Assembly: GCA_018266615.1 (NCBI GenBank)
Contig: JAFEAB010000108.1
Location: 36,488 to 100,487, forward strand
DNA: 64,000 nucleotides
DNA from: Bacteroidota bacterium
Lineage (GTDB): Bacteria; Bacteroidota; Bacteroidia; Chitinophagales; Chitinophagaceae
Direction of reading: 5' to 3'
The notes beneath the pieces are model-generated. The model ran no database searches and was not told the DNA's origin. It saw only the letters and a program-made list of their open reading frames with translations. Below are positions 35,993 to 46,400 of this stretch, piece by piece. The position numbers and the translations under genes were made by a program. Within the stretch, counting starts at the first letter, position 1; each line of letters begins with the position of its first letter.

Positions 35993-36262
35993 TTATTCAA
36001 ATTTTGAAGAGCCCTGTTCTTTCATAGGGATGAAAAAGTTTCCTTCTTCGGTAATATTGGAAGTATAGAAACAATTACCCAGTTCAACAAAATATCCTGA
36101 TAAATATTCCTTTTGCTTCTCAAATCTTCGCAGGTGAAAATACAAGCCCGGTTGTGAGCTGATGGAACAATCAAATCCAATATATCTTACTACATCATAC
36201 CGCATCCATAAATGAACATTTTTACGATCCATAAAAAGTTGAGACAATCCCTGTTGGGCCAT
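35993..36262 (-). CDS. small protein of unknown function inside the PUL (89 aa)
   Basis: I do not recognise it. The 89 residues have no signal peptide or membrane helix. They are rich in aromatic and charged residues (KNVHLWMRYDVVRYIGFDCS, LYFHLRRFEKQKEYLSGYFV). The ATG lies one base from the haloperoxidase-like stop at 36264, and the stop is 76 bases before the GH30 start, so it sits as a tightly packed operon member. Third-position composition looks coding. It could be a small accessory subunit or a remnant of a longer gene; the close packing on the upstream side favours a real gene. Confidence 0.55.
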   Translation of the reverse strand: MAQQGLSQLFMDRKNVHLWMRYDVVRYIGFDCSISSQPGLYFHLRRFEKQKEYLSGYFVELGNCFYTSNITEEGNFFIPMKEQGSSKFE

Positions 36263-36263
36263 A

Positions 36264-37601
36264 TTAATTTATTTTTTTACTAATTGAACTCTTCAGTTTG
36301 TCAGCTACCAAATCCCCAACTTTTTTACCATATTCATTACTGATAATACAGGAGTTATGATAATGTATCCCACCATAAAACCGGGCCCAGTTATTTTCAA
36401 TTGCGGCAGCCCGGAAAGAAGGGAAGCTCCGGCTGGGGATGTTGAATTCCAATTCGGAGGTGTCGGTATATGCAAAATTATCTCCAAACACGCTGGTTAA
36501 CGCTTCGGCTGCCGCCGAAGAAATGGTACTGTGTCCACAGGTGTATTCAGGAAAGGGAGGTGTTTCGAGGAAGGGGCGCCATTCCGGGTCGAAATATTTA
36601 TTGATCACCGTTTCGGGTCGGACTGTATTATCCCGGTATTTCTCATCCCAGCATTGGATAAATGCATCAAACATAGAAATTGAGGTGAGCGCATACGCAT
36701 AAACGGTAGTTCCAAAATCTGCCTTATCTTTCTCTGCTGCAATCCCTACAATATTCATCCAGTGGCCGGTGGGAGAAAATTTCTTTTTCAAAAAGCTAAC
36801 ATGCCCTTTTACAATGGTGCGGGTACCCAGGTCGTCCCAAAAATCGGCAATGTGTTTTTGTTCCGGAGTGAGGGAGTCGATGGCATTTTTTATCAACATG
36901 ACCTCTTTGTAATATTTACTGGACGTATCCTTCACATTAAACGCAGGCGGAGCCGGGGGTACAAATTGGTCTGCGCTGTCCATCACCATCGGCCGGATCA
37001 TATCCCAATGAGGTTCCACCGCTTCCATATAAGCTGGGGGCGTAGGCACCCATCTACCCTCTTCATTTTTCACTTCGTATTTTTCTGCGGTGCGTGTTTG
37101 GGTATAATAATCTCCTTTACTCCAATCGATGATATGTTTAGCTACAACGTCGGCCAGATTTTTCGATTTATCGATTTCTTCTTTATCCATGGATTCAGCG
37201 GCCATGGAGTCCAATTTTGCCACATACGTTTTCATACTTCCTTCGGGAAAAGTAACGGATTGGCCCACCTTACAAAATGCCAATAACGAAGCGTAAGGAA
37301 TATTTACGCCATTGGTATCCAACCTGGGTAATGGGGTAAGTTGTTTTAACCTGCCCGAAAAGGTAGGAAAACGAGGGTCGGTCAGGGAAATGGTTTCATA
37401 GGCAGCGATACTGGCATAAGCATAATTCCTGCTGGCCACAATGGGTGAGAAGTTATTCTCCATCACCACATTGTTTAACTCCTTCACCGTTTTTGCAAAA
37501 AGAATGGGATCGTTAAACGGGTTTACCGTTGCTTTCTCCTTTCGGGAGCAGGAAGAAAAAATAAATACTGCAACACTGAAAATCAAAATCTGTTTCATCA
37601 A
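36264..37601 (-). CDS. PAP2 / vanadium-dependent haloperoxidase-like lipoprotein
   Basis: 445 residues with a lipoprotein signal ending at C18 (AVFIFSSCSRKEK). The PAP2/haloperoxidase phosphate-or-vanadate site is present: Kx6RP in KYRDNTVRP (about 318), CGHST in place of PSGH, and Rx5H in ARFYGGIHYHNS with the distal Asp of acid phosphatases missing. An additional His, as in vanadium haloperoxidases, is plausible. The enzyme may be a halogenating peroxidase or a phosphatase; sequence alone does not decide. It sits 6 bases after the FG-GAP/ASPIC lipoprotein, so the two are a unit. Confidence 0.82.
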   Translation of the reverse strand: MMKQILIFSVAVFIFSSCSRKEKATVNPFNDPILFAKTVKELNNVVMENNFSPIVASRNYAYASIAAYETISLTDPRFPTFSGRLKQLTPLPRLDTNGVNIPYASLLAFCKVGQSVTFPEGSMKTYVAKLDSMAAESMDKEEIDKSKNLADVVAKHIIDWSKGDYYTQTRTAEKYEVKNEEGRWVPTPPAYMEAVEPHWDMIRPMVMDSADQFVPPAPPAFNVKDTSSKYYKEVMLIKNAIDSLTPEQKHIADFWDDLGTRTIVKGHVSFLKKKFSPTGHWMNIVGIAAEKDKADFGTTVYAYALTSISMFDAFIQCWDEKYRDNTVRPETVINKYFDPEWRPFLETPPFPEYTCGHSTISSAAAEALTSVFGDNFAYTDTSELEFNIPSRSFPSFRAAAIENNWARFYGGIHYHNSCIISNEYGKKVGDLVADKLKSSISKKIN

Positions 37602-37607
37602 AAAAAA

Positions 37608-40600
37608 TTATTGCGGTTGAAAAAATCGCAGTGAATCATTATTTCGTGCAAGGATCAAAATATTTTTTCCGGATTGGTTTATCCATTTTAAATCGCGCAC
37701 TTCGCCCGGTAAGTTAGAGATCAATTGCCCTGAAGCCCATTTTTGTGTATCCTTATTGTAATTCATAAAAGTAGGGAAAAGCGCATCATAAGGCCCTTCA
37801 TAAGGGATGGTTCCATAAAAATTTCCGGCAGCGAGGTAACTTCCGTTTGAAAAACCGGTAAATGAAAATATAGGAGATAATTGTAACGCATCGGGAAGGT
37901 CCTGCCTAAGGAAGCCGCCCTTCCCATCATTTATAAAACAGCTAGAGGTTAGCAGTTCGGCTTTCAGTTCCCGGAAGCCTTTAAATAAGTCGTAAAACAT
38001 ATATTGGACCGTTTTTCCCGCTACATCACTGTAATGCAGATACGCTTTTTTTAAAACCGGAAGGGCTCTTTCCAATTCATCCTTCGCCAGGAATGTGTAC
38101 TCCTCTCCATTAATGGTATAACACATGACCTGTTCCACTGCCCCATTATTATCGAAATCCTTAATGTATAATTTCAGGGGCCCATTTTTTCCTGCCCAGA
38201 GTTTGCTGTTATGGCCCCAATTGCCCGCAAGAAAATCTATAAGGCCATCCCCGTTAACATCGGTAGGATATATTGATTGCCAAAGCCCGGTAGTTTTAGG
38301 CAGGTCTGCTTCCCTGAATTTTCCATTGGTATTATAAAAAACTTTCAGCGGCATCCACTCTCCGCCCACAACCAGATCGGGCCAGCCGTTTTTGTCCAGG
38401 TCGGCAAATCCGGCGGAAGTAACAATACCCGTTGAGTCCAGGTTAATGATATTTTTACCGGCACCGGTAAACATACCGGAACCATTATTAACCAAAATAT
38501 AGGAAGGTTGGGGTATTCCAAATTGGGTGGCATTGGCAAGCCCGCCAACAAAGAGGTCTTCATCCCCATCTTTATCCATATCAGCAACAGCCACGCAGGA
38601 TTTATTCTTTAAAATGGCTGGTATTTTAGCAGATGCATCCGTAAAATGTCCTTTCCCGTCATTTAAATAAAACCTGTCGGCCAGGCGTGGGTCTCCATCA
38701 TTAAATTGATTTCCCCCTGCTACCACATACAAATCGGGCCAGCCGTCTTTATTGGCATCAAAGAATACGGCATCTACAGATTCTGATTCCCTGCTTGCAT
38801 TAAACAAGGCTGTATCGGAAGGAGAAAATTGATGTGCCGGTTTTTGAATAAGTAACTGACCCGGGTTCCCACTTGCACCACAAACAAAAATATCGTCCAG
38901 GCCATCTTTATTCACATCGGCTACTGCCACTTTTGGGCCGCGGGTAGATTCCATGTGAGGAATCAGATACTGTTTATTAAAATCGAGAAAACTGTTTTCG
39001 CGGTGCGTAAAACCAACCCTAAATGTTGAAGTAATATCTAAAAGCGGGGACGGTGGCGGAGGAAAATAGCTTCTATAATTAAACACCCCGCCTGCATTAT
39101 TCTGAGAGATTTCAATCACCGGAACCCCAGGTACATTTTTTAATACCTGGTATTTTTGATTTGGCCAAACCACCAGGAGGCTATCGATAATACGGCTACT
39201 ATCTAATCCGAAATGCAAAACCGGAGCACAGGACGACATGAAGCCACGGCTGGTTTGCAATTGTTGAAACTGCATCTTTCCTTTCACAAACAACCAAACC
39301 TTAGCGCCAATTCCAAATGTATTTTTATCAGATCCTTTGAGTTTGATATCGATACTTAATTTTTGAGGGGCCTTATTTTGCAGGATCACTGCCGGTGCAT
39401 TAATGCAATTAATTACCATATCGAGGTTTCCATCCAAATCCAAATCGGCGTAGGCCGCACCATTAAAATAGCCTTTCATGTTTTCGGTTCCCCAGGCTTC
39501 ACTAACATCTATAAAAGATAAGCCTGCATCGCCTTTAAAGAAGTATGGATGGGAAGCGCCATCGGGCATTTCTTTTATGGCCATGGCATCGTACTTACTG
39601 GTGCTATTCAGATTTTCGGGAACTTTTAAGGAAAGGTTTGAAACAAAGCGAATGTAATCCAGGTCAACCGGGCGCTTTACGATTCCACTTGAAATAAAGA
39701 GGTCCTTTTTTCCATCGTTATCAAAATCAGCAAAAAGAGGTGCCCAGCTCCAGTCTGTAGCCGAAACACCCGCTTGCAATGCGATATCGCTATAAGAGTC
39801 TCCGTTGCCATTATTTCGTTGCAGGCAATTTCTGGATACCTGATCCTGATACCCATGTGAGGTTAACTTAAATTTATAGGTGCTGAGGTTTTCGTCGCTT
39901 CCGTAAGTTTTCAATGTTTTTTCATCCGGAGGAAGCATATCGGCGGTAAAGATATCGGGCTGCCCGTCGTTATTAAAATCAGCCGCGTCGTTTCCCATAC
40001 TAAAGCGGCTGTAATGGCCAAAATGATTCGCTCCGCTTTCAATGAATTTTCCCTGACCGGTGTTGAGGTAATAATAATCGTTTTCGTGAAAATCATTTCC
40101 TACATAAATATCATCCCATCCATCGTTATTAAAATCGGCAATCGCTATACCTAATCCATATCCCAGGCTGCTTTGATAAATCCCGGCCTCCTTCGATACG
40201 TCGGTAAACGTTCCGGTTGCACTAAGGTCATTGCGCAAAAGCCTGTCGCCACTAATTGAATCGTAAACCTCCCTGGCGGAAGTGTCTTTAATATTTTGGT
40301 GAGGCTTTAGGGAGTGGTTAAGGAGGTAACAATCTAAATCACCATCATGATCGTAATCAAAAAAGGCTGCTTGAGTACCAAGGCCTGAAAAATTTAGGTT
40401 ATACTTTTTAGCGCTATCAGAAAACTTTAAATTCCCATTATTGATAAAGAGTTGATTTTCCCCTTTTAACCCATGGTGCTGGCTGCTTGCGCATACATAA
40501 ATATCCAATAACCCATCTCCATTCACATCGGCCATGGTTACACCCGTACTCCAATCGGCTGTGCCCGCCACGCCGGCTTTATCAGTAATATCCTCGAACT

Positions 40601-40907
40601 GGAAATGCCCTTTGTTTAAATAGAGTTTATTTTTCCCTTTTGCATTGGCCGAAAAATAAATATCCTGAAGTCCATCATTATTTATATCCCCAATAGCTAC
40701 CCCGCCGCCGTTATAATAATACAGGTAGTATAGGATACTCAATCCATCTCTGCTTTCGGGGTTGTTAACAAAATCAACCTTTGTTTGCGATGCAGGAAGG
40801 CTTTTGAACATGCCCTCTGCCTGTTTATTATTCTTACAGGAAGAAATGCTGCAAGCAATAGATATAAAGGATAAAAATGCGCCGAGTTTGGAAATACTTT
40901 TTTTCAC
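37608..40907 (-). CDS. FG-GAP/VCBS repeat lipoprotein with ASPIC/UnbV domain
   Basis: 1099 residues, lipoprotein signal ending at C24 (SIACSISSCKNN). Many calcium-loop FG-GAP/VCBS repeats (DINNDGLQDIYF, DVNGDGLLDIYV, DFNNDGWDDIYV, DYDHDGDLDCYL, DMDKDGDEDLFV, DLDKNGWPDLVV) form one or two beta-propellers in each half. An ASPIC/UnbV module (FGIGAKVWLFVKGKMQFQQL...VLHFGLDSSRIIDSLLVVWP) sits between them at about 555-620. It is a surface calcium-binding adhesion-like protein of unknown ligand. It is the first gene after the intrinsic terminator at 40921 and leads the haloperoxidase-like/enzyme part of the PUL. Confidence 0.88.
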   Translation of the reverse strand: MKKSISKLGAFLSFISIACSISSCKNNKQAEGMFKSLPASQTKVDFVNNPESRDGLSILYYLYYYNGGGVAIGDINNDGLQDIYFSANAKGKNKLYLNKGHFQFEDITDKAGVAGTADWSTGVTMADVNGDGLLDIYVCASSQHHGLKGENQLFINNGNLKFSDSAKKYNLNFSGLGTQAAFFDYDHDGDLDCYLLNHSLKPHQNIKDTSAREVYDSISGDRLLRNDLSATGTFTDVSKEAGIYQSSLGYGLGIAIADFNNDGWDDIYVGNDFHENDYYYLNTGQGKFIESGANHFGHYSRFSMGNDAADFNNDGQPDIFTADMLPPDEKTLKTYGSDENLSTYKFKLTSHGYQDQVSRNCLQRNNGNGDSYSDIALQAGVSATDWSWAPLFADFDNDGKKDLFISSGIVKRPVDLDYIRFVSNLSLKVPENLNSTSKYDAMAIKEMPDGASHPYFFKGDAGLSFIDVSEAWGTENMKGYFNGAAYADLDLDGNLDMVINCINAPAVILQNKAPQKLSIDIKLKGSDKNTFGIGAKVWLFVKGKMQFQQLQTSRGFMSSCAPVLHFGLDSSRIIDSLLVVWPNQKYQVLKNVPGVPVIEISQNNAGGVFNYRSYFPPPPSPLLDITSTFRVGFTHRENSFLDFNKQYLIPHMESTRGPKVAVADVNKDGLDDIFVCGASGNPGQLLIQKPAHQFSPSDTALFNASRESESVDAVFFDANKDGWPDLYVVAGGNQFNDGDPRLADRFYLNDGKGHFTDASAKIPAILKNKSCVAVADMDKDGDEDLFVGGLANATQFGIPQPSYILVNNGSGMFTGAGKNIINLDSTGIVTSAGFADLDKNGWPDLVVGGEWMPLKVFYNTNGKFREADLPKTTGLWQSIYPTDVNGDGLIDFLAGNWGHNSKLWAGKNGPLKLYIKDFDNNGAVEQVMCYTINGEEYTFLAKDELERALPVLKKAYLHYSDVAGKTVQYMFYDLFKGFRELKAELLTSSCFINDGKGGFLRQDLPDALQLSPIFSFTGFSNGSYLAAGNFYGTIPYEGPYDALFPTFMNYNKDTQKWASGQLISNLPGEVRDLKWINQSGKNILILARNNDSLRFFQPQ

Positions 40908-40920
40908 AACATCAAGTTAG

Positions 40921-40957
40921 AAAAAAAGGGGCTGAACCATATTGGTCAGCCCCTTTT
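40921..40957 (-). terminator. intrinsic terminator between the SusCD-lipoprotein block and the enzyme block
   Basis: GGGGCTGA (from 40928) pairs with TCAGCCCC (to 40953). A CC/GG extension around an ATATT loop adds stability, with one bulged A. On the minus strand it is followed by at least seven T residues (40927-40921). It lies 33 bases after the LamG lipoprotein stop and 14 bases before the next start. It should make susC, susD and the lipoprotein more abundant than the downstream genes. Confidence 0.85.
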
Positions 40958-40990
40958 AAATCAAATTATATTTTAATAGTCAGGTTTGAC

Positions 40991-41851
40991 TTATAACCTG
41001 CTGATATAAAGGGCTTGTACTTCGGAAGCAGAAAGTGCTTTTCCATACAGTCTGAATTGATCCATTTGTCCATCCAGGTTGCCCATCCAGGTATTTGCAT
41101 CGTGTGCTCTTTGGCCCGGGCCTCCAATAATGAATCCGGAGATTCCGATACCATCTTCCACCAAATTAAGCGGGCCACGAGGTGCGCCGTTTTTGGTAAC
41201 ATTTCCAAATCCTGCAGGCAGGTTGGTGGGCGCCTGTCCATCTATATAAGTGTACAGGTACGAAGTGGTTTCATCATACACAAAAGCGAGGTGATGCCAT
41301 GTGCCATCCAGTACATTCGGCATTCTTTTAGCTCCTGTGTATTCAAACCATTGGTCCATCAAATAGAATTTACCTGCTGCTGCATCTGTGGTAGAAGGGT
41401 TACCGGCATCTTCAAATTCAAAGAATACTTTCAGGTTGGTCCAGCTATATCCGGAAGAAGCCAATGCAAAGGCATAGTTTGTTCCCTGGCCTGCCGCTTG
41501 CGGTGTTTTCTTAACCCAGAATGCAACGGTGAAACTGGTAGAACCAGCCCAATCGTTAGGCGAGCCAAAGTTTACGAAACTGGTAGGAGACCCCTGATAA
41601 GCCCTTCCGCTTGCACCGCCATCTACCACCTCTCCGGTAACAGAAGGAAAGTTTGCACGGATAGAGTCGGCAGAATTTTTAAGCTGATTGGTGGAGTTGC
41701 CATCAAAAGCCACATAAAATTTGAGCGGCCCACCCGGAGGGTTTTCGTCTTGCGGATAATTTCCCAAACCCGGTTTGTCCATTTTCTGGCAACTGGTAAC
41801 CATAAATGCCATGCTTACCAACCCGAGTGAATATTGAAATATTTTCTTCAT
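40991..41851 (-). CDS. LamG/concanavalin A-like surface glycan-binding lipoprotein
   Basis: 286 residues, lipoprotein signal ending at C21 (AFMVTSCQKMDK). A Pro/Gly linker leads into a single LamG-type jelly roll (about 45-283): FYVAFDGNSTNQLKNSAD at the start, FTVAFWVKKT, DGTWHHLAFVYDETTSYLYTYIDG, and FIIGGPGQRAHDANTWMGNLDG with the closing DQFRLYGKALSASEVQAL. By position after susD it is the surface glycan-binding protein (SGBP-like) of the system. Its ligand is inferred to be the PUL's glucan, and no catalytic residues are evident. An intrinsic terminator follows. Confidence 0.85.
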   Translation of the reverse strand: MKKIFQYSLGLVSMAFMVTSCQKMDKPGLGNYPQDENPPGGPLKFYVAFDGNSTNQLKNSADSIRANFPSVTGEVVDGGASGRAYQGSPTSFVNFGSPNDWAGSTSFTVAFWVKKTPQAAGQGTNYAFALASSGYSWTNLKVFFEFEDAGNPSTTDAAAGKFYLMDQWFEYTGAKRMPNVLDGTWHHLAFVYDETTSYLYTYIDGQAPTNLPAGFGNVTKNGAPRGPLNLVEDGIGISGFIIGGPGQRAHDANTWMGNLDGQMDQFRLYGKALSASEVQALYISRL

Positions 41852-41899
41852 AATTAAATATTTTTCTGTTTTTCAGTTAATATAAAGGTTACGAACCTA

Positions 41900-43426
41900 T
41901 TATGGATAATCCGGATTTTGAACCAGATTCGGGTTAGCATTTAACGCTCCGGTTGGGATAGGATAGTACCTATTTTTATGCTGATATCCCAATGGTGCAA
42001 GAACAGCATCTGCATCGCCCCACCGAACGAGGTCGAAGAACCTTTCCATTTCCATGGCAAATTCGGCACGGCGTTGTTTCTTTATTTCCGCCCTCATTGC
42101 GGCCTGGGTGGTATAAGAAATAGTCGGGAGGTTAGCCCGGGTTCTGATCATATTAACCCAGGTTTCGGCATTGGTATTGTTTTGGGTACCTCCCAGTTCA
42201 TTGGCAGCTTCTGCGGCCATCAACAATACGCCAGAGTACCTGAGTGCCCGGTAATTCACCCATGTATTTTGAGATTCGTTGTTGGGGGTTCCGAGCCCTC
42301 TTGCAACATAGTCATCGTATGTATTGTACACTTTCTTATTCCAATACATGGCATTGCTTAAAGGAGGCAGGGTTTTACCATATCCGCCTGTGGCAGGGCC
42401 ACCATCCGACTGTCCGGAATAAAGAATGGTTGCATCTTTTCTCGAATCACCTGCTTCGTATGAATTCACGAGGTTGGTAGTGGGTGTATTCCATCCCCAT
42501 CCGAGATCCCATTCTGTACCCCCTGCGCCGCGGATACCCTGGCATTGGCCAAATCGGCTCCAGTAAATGTTGGCATCTCCGGCAGTTTTTTCGGCCTGGA
42601 TTTCCAAAATAGATTCGGGACCCAATTCGCCGGAAGTTTTAAATATGGCATAATAATCCGGTACCAGGCTGTATTGGTTTGATCCGATTACTTCTTCGCA
42701 AAGACCCAGGGCCGCACTCCAGTTTTGCTGGTAGAGGTTAACCTTTGCCAACAGCGTTTTGGCAGCACCGTTAGTAAGCCTTCCGGGATAATCGGGCCAC
42801 GCTACGGGTAGGTTAGCGGCAGCGAAAGTCAAGTCGTCAATAATCAGTGCATAAATTTCAGAAGCGGGCGATTTTGCAATTTGTGCATCGGCCGGGCTAT
42901 TGATCCGAAAATCAATTTTTGGAATGTCGCCAAAGGTGCGTACCATTTCAAAATAAGTATACGCCCTCCAGAATTTTGCTTCGCCCACATTCTTCATGGA
43001 AGCAGGATCGGTAAGATTCTTTTCTGCAGCAGTTGCGATGATGTCGTTGCAAAGGTTAATCATGGCATAGTGTTTATCCCAAAACATACCGGCTCCCCAA
43101 TCGTCTTTCACATATTGAAAGTTATCGTAGGTCTGGTGCCATGCTGTTGCTCCCGGATCAGCCACAATTTCAGCATCATCCGAGCGGAAGCCCATCATAC
43201 CAACCCAGGGTATATTTTGCATCCCATCGCCAATGTAAGGTTCTGCAGCGGAGTTTCTCACTGCTCCATATAATCCAAGGGTGGGGCTTTCCAATTCGCC
43301 CACCTTCACATCATTAACTGTGGAGGAAAGCGGCTTTCGGTCGAGGAATTTTTTACATCCCGAGAAAGCCATGACAGCAAGTGCACCGATCAGGATATTA
43401 ATCGTGAACAATTTTGTCTTATTCAT
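41900..43426 (-). CDS. SusD/RagB family outer-membrane lipoprotein
   Basis: 508 residues, lipoprotein signal ending at C24 (AFSGCKKFLDRKPLS). The helical TPR-like SusD_N part includes FWRAYTYFEMVRTFGDIP. The C-terminal half carries YRALRYSGVLLMAAEAANELGG and the end motif KQRRAEFAMEMERFFDLVRWGDAD...YPIP. It forms the hinged lid on SusC and captures oligosaccharide. It lies 24 bases after susC and 48 before the LamG lipoprotein. The CAZymes downstream suggest a beta-glucan ligand. Confidence 0.96.
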   Translation of the reverse strand: MNKTKLFTINILIGALAVMAFSGCKKFLDRKPLSSTVNDVKVGELESPTLGLYGAVRNSAAEPYIGDGMQNIPWVGMMGFRSDDAEIVADPGATAWHQTYDNFQYVKDDWGAGMFWDKHYAMINLCNDIIATAAEKNLTDPASMKNVGEAKFWRAYTYFEMVRTFGDIPKIDFRINSPADAQIAKSPASEIYALIIDDLTFAAANLPVAWPDYPGRLTNGAAKTLLAKVNLYQQNWSAALGLCEEVIGSNQYSLVPDYYAIFKTSGELGPESILEIQAEKTAGDANIYWSRFGQCQGIRGAGGTEWDLGWGWNTPTTNLVNSYEAGDSRKDATILYSGQSDGGPATGGYGKTLPPLSNAMYWNKKVYNTYDDYVARGLGTPNNESQNTWVNYRALRYSGVLLMAAEAANELGGTQNNTNAETWVNMIRTRANLPTISYTTQAAMRAEIKKQRRAEFAMEMERFFDLVRWGDADAVLAPLGYQHKNRYYPIPTGALNANPNLVQNPDYP

Positions 43427-43450
43427 AGCAAATGTTTTTTATCGGTGTGG

Positions 43451-46400
43451 TTAAAAGTTTACGTTAAGAGAAACCGTGGTTATACGTGGCAATGCACTGC
43501 TGGATGTGCCATAGTCGACCCCGAACTCCGTTGCCGATCCGCCATATTCTGGAGAATAGCCTTTGTTGTGTTTCCAGGTTTTCAGGTTCTGAACCCCAAT
43601 GGCGAGCCTTGCATTCTTAACTTTTAACCTGGCAGGCAGGTTGGTAAAGTTGTAAGCCAAAGAGAGGTTCCGGATACGGAAGTAGCTTCCGTCTTCAATT
43701 CCGTAAGTAGAAGGCGCCCTATTAATAAGGTGAGCTGCATTTACAACGGGAACAAAGTTGGACGTTCCGGGTCCGGTCCATCCTTCGGTATAATACGCGG
43801 GGTAATTATATACCGAGTTCTTTTGTTCTGAAGTTCCCCATACACGGTATATTTCGTTACCATAAACACCAGCCAAATCAAGGCCGAGGTCAAATCCTTT
43901 CCATTTCAGGTTTGCGTTAATTCCATACGTGAAATCGGGTGTGGGATTACCGATTTTGGTTCTATCCGCATCCGTAATTACGCCATCGCCATTCAAATCT
44001 TTATACTTCAAATCGCCTGGTTTTGCGCCACCCCCATTGATGGTACTAACCGGTGAGTTTAAGATATCGGCATAGCTTTGATAAACACCCTCCACAACCA
44101 ATCCGTAGAAATAACCAATGGGCTCTCCAACTTCTACCCTCGATGGGCTTTGGATGCTGGAAGAGGAACCACCAATATTGTAACTGAGTGCTGTTACTTT
44201 ATTATCGTAAGTGGTGAAATTACCTCCTACGGTAAGAGTCATATCTTTTGAGATTGGATGCATGTAATCAGCCGACAATTCTAACCCCTGATTGCGGATG
44301 GAGCCAAAGTTTCTCAACTGTGCAAGGGCCCCGTTGATACCTGGAATAAATACGAGCAGGTCTTTGGTGTTCCTTACATAATAAACCCCATCGAAATGCA
44401 AGCGATGGTTCAGGAAGTCGGCCTCAATTCCACCTTCTGTAGTTTGCACTGTTTCCCAGTGGAGGTTCGGGTCTGCACCATAATCGGGCGAGTTAACCGG
44501 TACAATAGTATTTCCAAAAACGGCGGAAGATACAGCAGAAACTGAAGGATAAGCGGGGTATGCCAGACCGGCCGGGTTAAAGTTACCCAGCTTGCCGGTT
44601 GATCCTTTCAATTTAAGGGTGTTGAAAATCTTTTGATTTTGCATGAATTTCTCTTTCGAAATTTCCCAGGCTAAGCCGGCTGCCCAAAAGTTCTGTCCTT
44701 TTTTCTTATAGTCATCATTAATCTGGCTGGCATAGTCTTTCCTGTAGCTCACATTTACAAAATACTTTGATTGGAAATTATAAATAAGCCTTCCCAGGTA
44801 AGAAACGGTTGCGTACTCATTTTGGTCGGAGTTTGAGTTTGCCGTAGAAATATCGCCAAAGCCCGAATTAATATACCAAAAGCGTGGATCGTCTGGAATG
44901 ATGGCGCGCCCTACTTCTTTTTGGCTGATGTTGGCTGTCAGGCTTTCATACTTATGATAGTAGGTGGTGAAACCTCCGGTCAGCGCTAAGGAGTGTCCGG
45001 AAAATTTCTTTTTATAGGTTGCTGTATAATCCTGTTGGAAATTAGAAACCTGATCGGTGTACTGATAAACCGCTGTTTTGCGGTTACGCAGAATCACCTG
45101 GTCGCCATCAGGAAGTGTTGGATCGTACAGGTTATATAATGGTGTATATTCCCTGTCGTCGCGGAAACTCATATCTCCATAAAGAGCACCCTTCAGCGAT
45201 AAATCTTTAATCGGGCTCCATTCAGCAAAGAAATTCCCGATAACCCGGTTCCGTACGTCAATTTGTTTGTTCCAGTTGTTCTCGAGCGTGGCGAGGGGGT
45301 TTGTTTCAGAATTCTGAATAATGGGTGTAGAAGAATACAATTCATAATACCCTGAGTCAACTCCATACGGATTTTTCATATAGAATCTCTTGGTATCGCC
45401 AGACATGATGGGCAACGCCCTGCGAGCCTGTTCCAATGCCCCACTGTTATAAGGAAGCCTTTCTCTTTGCAGGATTACGCCAATTCCTGTTTTAAGGCGT
45501 TTGCTGATTTTTAATTCATCGTTGAAATTAATATTCAGCCTGTCGTAACGGGTATGTTTTACAAGCCCCTGATCGTAGGAATAACCTACCCCAAGATGCA
45601 ACTTGTTATTATTTCCCGCAGCATCCACGCTCAGGTTATTGGTATTGAAGATGGCAGTCCGGGTAACGGCATCAATCCAGTCGGTATTTCCTGTGTAAGC
45701 CGACATGCCCGGTATGCCAACATTGTTTACAAAATTGTACAGCGAAAGCATGGTGGGATCTTCTGCCACCTGGTTATTTGCTTCGCGGGTAATAAGGTCA
45801 CGAAACTGGGATCCATTGGCCAGTTGAATTTTATCCACCAGTTTTTTCGCCCCAACGGTACTGTTTACATTAACGCTAATGCCAGGGGTTTTCCCTTTCT
45901 TGGTGGTTACAATGATAGCACCACCAGCCCCTTTGAAACCAAAGATTGCCAGGGATGATGCATCCTTCAATACTTCAATATTTTCGATATCGTTTGGATT
46001 TACAAAATCGATATTATCGGCAAAAATTCCATCTACAATATATAACGGAGTGGTAGTACCAATACTGGATGTACCGCGAATACGGATATCAGGAGTTGAA
46101 CCTGGATCAGCATTATTAATTACCTGCAGCCCGGCTACTTTCGATTGCAAGGATGCAAGGGCATTGGTATTCGGTTGTTTGGCAACTACATCGCCCTGTA
46201 CCCGCGAGATAGATCCGGTAAGGTCTCTGCGGGAGGCAGTACCATAACCAATTACCACCACCTCATCGGCACGGAGAATAACGGGCGATAGCACCACATC
46301 AATACTGGTGCGACCTGAAACTGAAACTTCCTGGGATTCATAACTCACACTGCTGAACACCAATGTAGCGTTATCCTCCACCGTTATGGTATAGTTCCCG

